The notes under the pieces are model-generated. The model did no database searches. It worked only from the letters and a program-made list of their open reading frames with translations, and was not told the origin of the DNA. Both the position numbers and the translations under genes were made by a program. From Pleurocapsa sp. MO_226.B13 (lineage in GTDB: Bacteria; Cyanobacteriota; Cyanobacteriia; Cyanobacteriales; Xenococcaceae), in the NCBI GenBank assembly GCA_030064795.1, contig JASJEI010000276.1:1-26930 (forward strand): a stretch of 26,930 nucleotides of DNA, read 5' to 3'. This document shows, in pieces, positions 1 to 6,925 of this stretch (positions within the stretch are counted from its first letter, which is position 1; every line of letters starts with the position of its first letter).

Positions 1-753
1 CTCTTTGAACGCTTGAGTAGTGCGATCGAGACTTTCTGTATTGGGGAAAAAACTGAGAATTTGTGATTCGGTACTAAATTTATTTTCAGTTAAATTGCGA
101 TCGCTGACTAAAAAATCTGTCGGTGCGGGAATAGCATTAATGCCTTGTTTTTTAAAAATTGCCAAGGATCTGGGCATATGGCTAGCCGAAGTAACCAGTA
201 TAATCTTGTCGATGTTTCTGCGGTCTAAAATTTCTTTGCTATAAACGGCATTTTCGTAGGTATTCAAAGCTCTTGATTCTAGGAGGATGGCATCGCGGGG
301 AACACCCATCACTTCGATAATCTCAGCCATGCTTTCTGCTTCAGATGAATCTCTGCCATACCATTGGATGCGTCCTCCAGTCAGCAAAATTAGAGGTGCT
401 GCGCCGTCTTTGTAGAGTTTTACTGCGTATAAAATGCGATCGCCGCGATCGTTGAGATCGGGTAGAATTCTGGGAAACTCCTGATTTCTAGTTGCTCCTC
501 CCAAAACCACAATTGCTTCTGCGGTTGGCATATTTTTTTGAGGTAGATATTGTCTTTCTAATGAGGTGACAAGACTATTGCTAAAACGGATGTTACTAGC
601 AGTCATTAAAATTACCAACGCCAGCAAGACAGGAAGCAAACTCCAGCGAGAGCGTTGATAACAAAACCAAAGAGATATCAGTAACAACAGACAGGATAAC
701 CCCAGGGGATAAACAAATAGTGGTAATAGTTTGGATAGAAATAGAAAACTCAT
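1..753 (-). CDS. YdcF/DUF218 family membrane protein (3' end cut by window edge)
   Basis: The reading frame begins at an ATG at 753-751 and stays open to the left edge, giving 251 residues with no stop. The first ~50 residues form two hydrophobic segments separated by a short basic turn (CYQRSRW). The DUF218 (YdcF/ElyC/SanA-like) domain follows, recognised from AIVVLGGAT near residue 75, the LLTGGR segment, and the E-x-x-A-L-N-T-Y-E-N-A and VTSASHMPR motifs. Members are envelope proteins of poorly known chemistry; E. coli ElyC and SanA are linked to envelope integrity, and YdcF binds S-adenosylmethionine. The ATG directly follows the TAA of pyruvate kinase with no intervening base, so co-transcription and translational coupling are likely. 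The family call is firm; the substrate is unknown. Confidence 0.85.
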   Translation of the reverse strand, partial: MSFLFLSKLLPLFVYPLGLSCLLLLISLWFCYQRSRWSLLPVLLALVILMTASNIRFSNSLVTSLERQYLPQKNMPTAEAIVVLGGATRNQEFPRILPDLNDRGDRILYAVKLYKDGAAPLILLTGGRIQWYGRDSSEAESMAEIIEVMGVPRDAILLESRALNTYENAVYSKEILDRRNIDKIILVTSASHMPRSLAIFKKQGINAIPAPTDFLVSDRNLTENKFSTESQILSFFPNTESLDRTTQAFKE

Positions 754-2181
754 TTATTTATTGCCAATAGTATGAATCTTTAAAAAATTCGTTCCTTGGG
801 GTATTTGAACGGGAATACCTCCCATAATCAAGATTTTATCTCCCGATTTGGCTAATTTTCGCTCGATTAACTGATTTTGCGCCGTGGCAACCATCTCCTC
901 AAAAGTATCTCCTTCTCGTTCGAGATGAATTGGTTTTACGCCCCAGACTAAATTGAGACGATGATAAACATCAATATTAGTAGTAAATGCCACTACCATA
1001 GCGCGGGGACGTTCTCCCGAAGCAATTAATGCGGTATAGCCAGTAGCGGTAAAACAGACAATATAACGTAAATCGAGAGTTTTGTCGATCGCATTTAAGG
1101 CTTCACTTAAAGCATGGGTTTCATCATTTTTTGCTGGAGGATTATTGGCAAATTTTAACTCTGGTTCGACACTAGCAGCAATTTTGGAGAGCATTTCTAC
1201 TGCTTTGAGGGGATATTTTCCTACTGCTGATTCTCCCGACAACATTACCGCATCCGTACCATCGATAATGGCATTGGCGACATCGCTTGCTTCGGCGCGT
1301 GTCGGACGAGGATTATTAATCATGCTGTCTAGCATTTGGGTAGCGGTAATTACGGGAATATTTTTTAAATTGCATTTGCGAATAATCGTTTTTTGCCACA
1401 AGGGTACTTTTTCTGGCTTGAGTTCGACTCCCAAATCGCCTCTGGCTACCATCAGACCGTCGCATTCTGCGATAATTTCATCGAGGTTGGCGACTGCTTG
1501 GGGTTTTTCGATTTTTGCCATAACTGGGACATCGGCAGCATTGCGATCGGCTAAAAACTGTTTTAAATCTTTGATATCTTCTCCCTGGCGAACAAAACTC
1601 AAGGATACCCAGTCAATACCTTGAGATAGACCAAATTCTAAGTCTTTTTGGTCTTTTTGAGTCATAGAAGGCAACCGTAGATTGAGACTCGGTAGGTTTA
1701 CTCCCTTACGACTGGTTAAGATTCCGCCTTCAACTACTTTACAGATTACTGCTTTACCTTGAATAGAATCAATTTTTAATTCTAATAGCCCATCATCTAA
1801 TAGTATTTGCGCTTCCGTTTCTGCTTCTTCAGCAAGATAAGGATAATCGATCGCAACTGCATCGGAAAAGTTATCTACCTCTGATTGAGGAACGAGAGTT
1901 AATTGCTCTCCTTGTGTTAATTTAATCCCCTCTGGAGGTAGTTGACCGACTCGAATTTTAGGGCCTTGTAAATCTTGTAGGATAGTGATTGGTGTAGCTA
2001 ATTCGGCAGAGACAGAACGTAACAAACTTACCATCTTGGCGTGATCTTCATAGCTACCATGAGAGAAGTTGAGTCGAGCGACATTCATCCCTCGATCTAC
2101 CATCTGCTTAATTATTTCACGGGAACTACTAGCAGGGCCAATAGTGGCGACAATTTTGGTACGGTGGGTGATATTGGTCAT
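754..2181 (-). CDS. pyk: Pyruvate kinase
   Basis: Catalyses phosphoenolpyruvate + ADP to pyruvate + ATP, the last step of glycolysis, in the cytosol. At 475 residues it is the normal length for a single-core enzyme. It lacks the PEP-utiliser-like C-terminal extension of the longer (~590 residue) second cyanobacterial isozyme, so it resembles the short type. Visible motifs are [11 protein letters not shown] at the N-terminus, ARLNFSHG near residue 40, the active-site signature [10 protein letters not shown] near 220 with the catalytic Lys, [10 protein letters not shown] with the metal-binding Glu/Asp, and [18 protein letters not shown] followed by [12 protein letters not shown]. The C-terminal allosteric domain is complete and ends TIGNK. 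No clear Shine-Dalgarno precedes the ATG. The next gene downstream, a YdcF-like protein, starts right at its stop. Confidence 0.97.
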   Translation of the reverse strand: MTNITHRTKIVATIGPASSSREIIKQMVDRGMNVARLNFSHGSYEDHAKMVSLLRSVSAELATPITILQDLQGPKIRVGQLPPEGIKLTQGEQLTLVPQSEVDNFSDAVAIDYPYLAEEAETEAQILLDDGLLELKIDSIQGKAVICKVVEGGILTSRKGVNLPSLNLRLPSMTQKDQKDLEFGLSQGIDWVSLSFVRQGEDIKDLKQFLADRNAADVPVMAKIEKPQAVANLDEIIAECDGLMVARGDLGVELKPEKVPLWQKTIIRKCNLKNIPVITATQMLDSMINNPRPTRAEASDVANAIIDGTDAVMLSGESAVGKYPLKAVEMLSKIAASVEPELKFANNPPAKNDETHALSEALNAIDKTLDLRYIVCFTATGYTALIASGERPRAMVVAFTTNIDVYHRLNLVWGVKPIHLEREGDTFEEMVATAQNQLIERKLAKSGDKILIMGGIPVQIPQGTNFLKIHTIGNK

Positions 2182-2536
2182 AGCTCAATAGGAGAAAAGT
2201 TATTAATTAACATAGCTAGTTAAGATTCTGCTCATCAGTATGCAAAATAGCATTATCCTGAAACGGTATTAAATTAAAGTCAGATTAATTTGAAAATAGC
2301 GATCGCTCGGAAAAGATAAGAGTTACAACAATCCTGTTTTAGTAACGAATATTGGAAAAAAGGCAGTAGGCAGAAGGAGAAGAAATAAGGAGCCAGGAAC
2401 AAAGTCAAAGTTAGAGCAAACCCAACAACCCCAAACTATAATATTTAATTCAAATTATTGTAAAAGTTATAAGTTAACTAATTATTAAATATTTTCTCTC
2501 TCCCAACTTTTGCGATCGGCTGACAAAAGAGACGTA
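2182..2536. other. Intergenic region upstream of pyk
   Basis: About 355 bases without a supportable gene. It contains one GCGATCGC site, an AT-rich stretch that presumably carries the pyk promoter (no confident -35/-10 pair could be assigned), and a purine-rich low-complexity stretch (2353-2405; GGCAGTAGGCAGAAGGAGAAG-type sequence) resembling other purine/pyrimidine tracts in this window. Confidence 0.6.
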
Positions 2537-2549
2537 TCATTCTACGTCT
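2530..2549 (-). terminator. Hairpin across the stop of the small ORF
   Basis: AGACGTA (2530-2536) and TACGTCT (2543-2549) pair as a perfect 7-bp stem around a 6-base loop that contains the TGA stop of the 2537-2806 ORF. Read on the minus strand it is followed by CTTTTGT, so it may be a weak terminator. The T run is short and the stem is only moderately GC-rich. Confidence 0.3.
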
Positions 2550-2806
2550 ATACAAATATACGAAACGGCAATTAAAACTGTCGAACCTAAGTCTTTTGGT
2601 GTTCCTCTAAGGAGCAAAGATAGAGTAGCAAGAGAAGTAACTAGTACATCTTCAAACTTAAAACTATAGCTGCGATTAGTAACAGCGTGTAAGAGACTAG
2701 TAACAACCCTAAGAGTACTGTAGCCAAGCAAATAATATAAAGGAAACAACAATAAAATAGACCAGAAACCCGATCTTAAAAGTCTGAGTATTAACAATTC
2801 ACTCAT
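2537..2806 (-). CDS. Small putative membrane protein, unrecognised
   Basis: An 89-codon frame from ATG at 2806 to TGA at 2537. The product has a strongly hydrophobic N-terminal half (residues ~5-30, ending in a PLYYLLGYST turn), a polar middle, and a second weaker hydrophobic stretch near residues 55-65 (LVTSLATLSLLL). I do not recognise the family. A weak purine stretch (AGGCAAG) lies ~8 bases before the ATG. It is isolated between pyk and the MbnH gene, all on the minus strand, with gaps on both sides. A short hairpin overlaps its stop. It could be a real small membrane protein or a chance open frame; sequence alone does not settle this. Confidence 0.35.
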   Translation of the reverse strand: MSELLILRLLRSGFWSILLLFPLYYLLGYSTLRVVTSLLHAVTNRSYSFKFEDVLVTSLATLSLLLRGTPKDLGSTVLIAVSYICIDVE

Positions 2807-2954
2807 AAAATCTTGCCTAGCTCAGAATAGCAATTCGGATAATCTTAGGCAAAAAAGGAAAAAATTGCTACTGATTATAAAATTTAGTCGTTAATCATTT
2901 GTAGGGGCGAACGGCCTCATCATCCGTACAGTTGTTAGTCATTAGTGGTTAGTT

Positions 2955-3038
2955 GTTCCTCGTTCCTCGCACTTCCTTCCTTGCTCCTTGCTCCTCCTCG
3001 TTCCTTGCTCCTTGCTCCTCCTTGCTCCTCCTCGTTCT
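2955..3038. repeat. Degenerate TTGCTCCT / CTCGTTCCT pyrimidine tandem repeat
   Basis: About 84 bases built from variants of TTGCTCCT, CCTCGTTCCT and CCTTCCT; on the other strand it reads AGGAGCAAGGAG. It ends just before the stop of the di-heme enzyme gene. Related purine/pyrimidine tracts lie at 4256-4292, 8748-8812 and 13371-13415. No coding or structural role is evident. Confidence 0.8.
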
Positions 3039-3046
3039 TACCTTCT

Positions 3047-4210
3047 CTACTTTCTCGGATCGCTGTAGTCAGGGTTGGTAATAAACTCTTCATCGGTCAA
3101 GCTATTTAAAAAGGCAATTAGATCGTCAATTTCCGACTCGGTAATTTCAAATCCCGTGATAAAGCCACTTTTATAAGGGTTTTGACTGCCGACACCCGCT
3201 AATTTCCCTTTAGTAATAGTTCTTCCCCCTGCTTGATAATGCGCGATCGCCTCTCGTAAAGTCGCCACACTACCATCGTGCATATAAGGAGCAGTCAGAG
3301 CAATATTGCGCAGGGTAGGTGCTTTGAAACGTCCCATGTCATCTGCTTCTTGGGTAATTTCGTTAATACCCGTATTTGGCGCAGGATACCCACCATTACC
3401 ATCTATATTGTACAAACCAGTGTTATGAAAAGCAATCTCGGTAAATGCCAAATTTTCGTGCTTAATCGAGTCGCTAAAGTTAATTCCTCCGTGACAATGA
3501 AAACATTCTGTCCGTTCGCTGTTAAATAATTTCTCTCCTCGTTTAGCAGCAGCAGAAATAGCATTTTCTTCTCCTTGATAACGATAGCGATCGTAGGGAG
3601 AATTAAAAGATACCAAGCTTCTTTGAAAGCTAGCCAGAGCTTTAGTTATATTTTTGATATTTACGGGCTGTTCTTCCTGCTTAAAAGCCTTGGCGAACAT
3701 TTGACTGTATTGAGCATCTTGCTGCATCCATTGAATAATCTCTTGCTCTTTGCCCACCATGCCCATTTCAATTGGGTGTTCGCCAAAAATCGGAATTAAG
3801 GCTTGATTTTCTAGGCTAGTCATCAAAGGATTTGCCCAAGTCAGCACGGGAGCATATGCCACGTTTGCCAGACTCATAGAATTGCGGGAATGCTTTTCGT
3901 CAGTCGAACCGATCGCCACAGGTTTACCATCGGTAAAAGCTAGAGGCTGTTTGTGACAGGAAGCGCAAGAGAACTCCCCCGTAATCGACAAACGAGGTTC
4001 GTAAAACAAATATCTGCCCAACTCCACCTTTTCCGCAGTCATCGGATTATCTTCTGGGACTACAGGTTTAGGTGTCCACTCTGGCAAATTCCAGTTATAT
4101 TCAGTTGCCACAGCTAAATTGTCGTCCATTGCCATAGCTTTACTCAAGCCAATCGAAAGGCAAATAGACAACACAAAAACAATAACTAAATAAAAAATGC
4201 GATCGACCAT
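3047..4210 (-). CDS. MbnH-type di-heme cytochrome c peroxidase family enzyme
   Basis: A 387-residue exported c-type cytochrome. Residues 1-27 form a signal peptide ending in AMA. Two heme-attachment motifs are present, CASCH at 82-86 and CFHCH at 236-240, as in the CcpA/MauG superfamily. Surrounding segments (NPMTAEKVELGRYLFYEPRLS, TWANP, FGEHPIEMG, FHNTGLYN, DMGRFKAPTLRNIALTAPYMHDGS) fit the MbnH branch, the di-heme half of the 'metallo-mystery pair'. In methanotroph homologues MbnH uses a high-valent di-heme state to oxidise a tryptophan of its partner MbnP to kynurenine. Here the MbnP gene lies 164 bases upstream on the same strand, so the pair is probably co-transcribed, with a palindromic repeat in the gap. 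Location should be periplasm or thylakoid lumen. Family confidence is high; the actual reaction in this organism is inferred. Confidence 0.92.
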   Translation of the reverse strand: MVDRIFYLVIVFVLSICLSIGLSKAMAMDDNLAVATEYNWNLPEWTPKPVVPEDNPMTAEKVELGRYLFYEPRLSITGEFSCASCHKQPLAFTDGKPVAIGSTDEKHSRNSMSLANVAYAPVLTWANPLMTSLENQALIPIFGEHPIEMGMVGKEQEIIQWMQQDAQYSQMFAKAFKQEEQPVNIKNITKALASFQRSLVSFNSPYDRYRYQGEENAISAAAKRGEKLFNSERTECFHCHGGINFSDSIKHENLAFTEIAFHNTGLYNIDGNGGYPAPNTGINEITQEADDMGRFKAPTLRNIALTAPYMHDGSVATLREAIAHYQAGGRTITKGKLAGVGSQNPYKSGFITGFEITESEIDDLIAFLNSLTDEEFITNPDYSDPRK

Positions 4211-4316
4211 AGAGATATATCGAATACTTTAAAGCTTGCTACATATAGGCAAGCTGGAGGAGGGAAGAACGATGAATGAGGAACGAGGAACAACAACTAA
4301 AAACTAACTCCCGTAC

Positions 4317-4359
4317 AGACAAGGCATGGACGCGAAGCTAATCCTTTAGGGCCTTGTCT
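4317..4359. repeat. Nested palindromic repeat between the MbnP and MbnH genes
   Basis: Arms AGACAAGGC (4317-4325) and GCCTTGTCT (4351-4359) pair perfectly. Between them lies a 23-base module (4329-4351, overlapping the right arm by one G) that begins GACGCGAAG and ends TTTAGGG. The same 23 bases occur at 13482-13504, and the same palindrome without an insert occurs at 13442-13461. This looks like a small dispersed repeat inserted into an older palindrome. Confidence 0.85.
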
Positions 4360-4374
4360 CTTCAAACTCTTAGA

Positions 4375-5355
4375 TTACTCTACAAAAAAGAACTCTTGTC
4401 CTTCTTCGGAGGTTGCACCATTAAATGACAAGCCCAAATGCTGCATAATTTGGCTACAATCAGAATCTTCTGGGGAAGACATACAACCTGTAGGAGTATT
4501 GGGTTGATTGTTGGTTAGATCGGTTTCGTATAGAAGTTCTGCCAAATCTGCTACGACAACATTGTCTTCGGGATCGAAATCTTCGAGAACAATAGTGCTG
4601 CGGTTAGGATTCGCACAACTAAACAAATTACTTTGGGCCGAGTCCGCACAACCAGTACTACCAATATGAATTAAATAACTATTACTGCTACTATCGCCGT
4701 GATGATTGTCATGGGTGTCACCAGTTTGACCATGCATACCCCCTTCATCTTTTAAAATACTGGGTTGGTTGCTCATTTGGGCAATACTAGTTTTTTGAGA
4801 TAGACTGGAGATCGCATCATCTGTTTCGATATCAACCCGCAAGAATTTATAACCACCTTGCCAATTCCACCACATTGAAGTCAAGTTTAGAGGCGAAGGA
4901 GCGATCGCAGCATCTTCGTGATTTAATTGTTTGGGTACACCCAAAGTAAACTGTAAACTCTGATAATCGCCTTCTGGTACAGTACCGACTACAGTAGTGT
5001 TAGTTGCTGCCGTACCATTATCGCAAGCTTCCGTTCCATCCTCAAAATCTAATAGAGCAACGTTTTGATATTGCCACTGACCATCTTGTTCTAATTCTAG
5101 AGGAACAGCATTACCATCTTCATCTATTAAAGCCACATCGGACACGTAAAAGCGAAAGTCAGTAGGAGTTATGGTAGATTCATTAACGCCTACTTGGTCA
5201 TAACTTTCGCCACAGACAAATTCATCCTCCCCTACCCATCCTTCAAAATTAATTTCCACTTTTTTGGTATCAGATTGAGCTTGAGAATAACCCGAATTAC
5301 TCAAAATTACCGCTGTAGCAAGTAATATGGTTTTTTGGTTAAGAGATAAAAACAT
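4375..5355 (-). CDS. MbnP family copper-binding protein (metallo-mystery pair, four-Cys motif)
   Basis: A 326-residue secreted protein with an N-terminal signal peptide (cleavage probably after AQA-like residues near 26). MbnP features visible are GWVGEDEFVCGESYDQVG near residue 40-56, TDFRFYVSDVALI at 65-77, SLQFTLGVP at 133-141, the Trp-rich SMWWNWQGGYKFLRVD at 160-175, and IGSTGC at 231-236. There are six cysteines (48, 111, 236, 247, 291, 300). In Methylosinus MbnP a tryptophan converted to kynurenine by MbnH contributes to copper binding; Trp162, 163 or 165 is the obvious candidate region here. A His-rich insertion (five His, residues 208-219) adds possible metal ligands. It is the first gene of a minus-strand pair with the di-heme enzyme. 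Family identity is strong; metal and role are inferred from homologues. Confidence 0.92.
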   Translation of the reverse strand: MFLSLNQKTILLATAVILSNSGYSQAQSDTKKVEINFEGWVGEDEFVCGESYDQVGVNESTITPTDFRFYVSDVALIDEDGNAVPLELEQDGQWQYQNVALLDFEDGTEACDNGTAATNTTVVGTVPEGDYQSLQFTLGVPKQLNHEDAAIAPSPLNLTSMWWNWQGGYKFLRVDIETDDAISSLSQKTSIAQMSNQPSILKDEGGMHGQTGDTHDNHHGDSSSNSYLIHIGSTGCADSAQSNLFSCANPNRSTIVLEDFDPEDNVVVADLAELLYETDLTNNQPNTPTGCMSSPEDSDCSQIMQHLGLSFNGATSEEGQEFFFVE

Positions 5356-6032
5356 CGATCTTAATCTAAAAATGTTGGTCTTAAAAAATTATGCCGATCA
5401 ATACAGCCTTTGATCGTATCTAGTTATAACCACTTTTGTCCAAAGACAGGCTGTCAAACTTAATCCCTCCATAGCAATCCTAAATTAATCGTAAAAAAAT
5501 TTTGTCATTAGCCTTAACTAGACTAATAAGAAATACTTTAATTTCTGCTACACATAAGAAAACAGCAGAAACAGAAAAAAAGTAAAAACTTCGGGCGACT
5601 CCGTTTACAGGGTTTTGAATTTAATTCACAACACAGCCCCTCGTCAACAGCGTGAAACGTCCGTGACTTGGCGCGACGCAGGTGAGTCCTTCGGACTTGC
5701 TCCGTTTATGCCCGTCATTTTGGGTGCAACCGTGCGGTAGGACTCATAAATTCTTTTCTTAGCCCTCAGAACGATGAAGTACAGAACTTTGTTTAGTTCA
5801 CAATTCCTAACTCATAATTCTGACTTCGTGTAAGGAACTTGGGGAAAAACAACGACTAATAACTAATAACTAATAATTAATAACTAATAATTAATAACTA
5901 ATAATTAATAACTAATTGCATCATTCTTTTTTATATTTTTTATTAGTTCATAATTTTAATTTCCCAAGGTGCGTTTAGTTATTATTACTGAGTTAAACTA
6001 GAGAGTGATACAGTTGTGGTGTGATTTGGATC
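5356..6032. other. Repeat-bearing divergent intergenic region (MbnP / beta-barrel genes)
   Basis: About 670 bases with no supportable gene between divergent genes. It holds a nearly palindromic GACAG-C-CTGTC motif (around 5442-5452, read on minus) upstream of the MbnP gene and a complex imperfect repeat block (5600-5750). That block contains the small hairpin AGTCC-TTC-GGACT at 5685-5697 and more widely spaced TGAGTCC/GGACTCA arms. A tandem heptamer array at 5855-5917 follows. Promoters must lie here in both directions but no -35/-10 pair is convincing. Confidence 0.6.
5855..5917. repeat. Heptamer tandem array ACTAATA/ATTAATA
   Basis: Nine consecutive 7-base units: three ACTAATA, then ATTAATA and ACTAATA alternating, with a final ACTAATT. 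The alternation makes a 14-base higher-order unit repeated three times. It is typical of the short tandemly repeated sequences of cyanobacterial intergenic DNA. It lies ~115 bases before the beta-barrel protein gene. Confidence 0.95.
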
Positions 6033-6842
6033 ATGAAAATTAAAACGTTTGTTTTAGGAACTTTGCTCGGCTTAGTTTTTCCTTTTGCAGCCCAAGCTGA
6101 AATGGAAACCAAACAACAAAACTTGTCAGTTTGCGACGCTGAATGTAGTCAACTTAATGTTTCTCAAACCAGTAACTTTCCAGTAGAAATGCAAAGTGAT
6201 GAAAGCGAGGTAGCTCAAAGAACCCGCCCTCGTCGCGTCCGTACTCGTAGAAGAGACGATTTAAAAAGATTCTATGTAGGCGCAACATTAGGATTATTTT
6301 TTCCTGGTACCTTTGACGACTTCCCTGAAATTATAGATGAAGATGGTGAAGCCGAATCAATTGACTTTGGGACTGGATTCGGTGGAAATATTTACGGTGG
6401 CTATAAATTTAACAATTTTATTGGTGCCGATCTAGAAGTTTTGCTTTTTACTGGGGATGCCGAACCTTTTGATAGCGGTTATACTTCATTTGGTGTCTTT
6501 TTGAACCCTAGATTTACCTACTCTTTCAATCAAGACGACATCAACAGAAGTCCTTATGCTTATCTAAGTCCTGGATTGGGTATAGCTGGTGTAAGTTTTG
6601 CTGACGAGATTGAAGACACACTAGACGATAATGATATAGACACGTCAGCATCTGGTTTTGCCCTGCAAATCAAGGGTGGTTTTGGTTATCCATTATCGGG
6701 GCTTATCGATCTTTTTGCACAAGTCCGTTATTTTACCGCCTTTAATGTTTATTCAGAAGACGATTTACCAGACCAGTTGGAGGGAGACGATCAAAACTTT
6801 AACTCGTTAGGAGTGGAATTAGGAATTAATTTCAAATTGTAA
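6033..6842 (+). CDS. Outer-membrane beta-barrel protein
   Basis: A 269-residue protein from the ATG at 6033, which starts a clean signal peptide (MKIKTFVLGTLLGLVFPFAAQA). A GTG four codons earlier (6021) would spoil that peptide's charge pattern, so I prefer the ATG. After the signal comes a ~40-residue linker with two Cys and a very basic patch (RTRPRRVRTRRRDD), then the barrel domain from FYVGATLGLFF. Alternating hydrophobic/aromatic strands (IYGGYKF, GADLEVLLF, FLNPRFTYSF, YAYLSPGLGIAGVSF, LQIKGGFGYPLSG, IDLFAQVRYFTAF) end in LGVELGINFKL with a terminal hydrophobic residue, as expected for BAM-dependent barrels of the OmpA/OMP_b-brl type with about eight strands. Loops are acidic (Asp/Glu-rich). 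The specific function is unknown. It is a single gene, convergent with the ABC exporter. Confidence 0.8.
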   Translation: MKIKTFVLGTLLGLVFPFAAQAEMETKQQNLSVCDAECSQLNVSQTSNFPVEMQSDESEVAQRTRPRRVRTRRRDDLKRFYVGATLGLFFPGTFDDFPEIIDEDGEAESIDFGTGFGGNIYGGYKFNNFIGADLEVLLFTGDAEPFDSGYTSFGVFLNPRFTYSFNQDDINRSPYAYLSPGLGIAGVSFADEIEDTLDDNDIDTSASGFALQIKGGFGYPLSGLIDLFAQVRYFTAFNVYSEDDLPDQLEGDDQNFNSLGVELGINFKL

Positions 6843-6897
6843 TCTTGTTTGGCCGATAGAGCCTAGCTGCGATCGTCTTAACTAACTTTATTTCCCA

Positions 6898-6917
6898 GGG
6901 CGAACAGATGTTCGCCC
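6898..6917. repeat. Palindrome GGGCGAACA-GA-TGTTCGCCC between convergent genes
   Basis: Perfect 9-bp arms with a 2-base centre, located between the stops of the beta-barrel gene (+) and the ABC exporter (minus). No T tract follows on either strand, so it is not a classical terminator, though as RNA it could form a hairpin for both transcripts. A near-identical copy lies at 15859-15878, and a related, longer version at 13467-13517. Confidence 0.85.
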
Positions 6918-6925
6918 GACAAAGA

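Noticed and set aside
1082..1624. Plus-strand 180-codon frame inside pyk
   Set aside because: It is antisense to conserved pyruvate kinase codons.
5855..5917. CRISPR array
   Set aside because: The units are 7 bases, contiguous, with no spacers.
6021..6032. GTG start for the beta-barrel protein
   Set aside because: The ATG at 6033 gives a canonical signal peptide; the GTG adds MIWI before it with no ribosome site.
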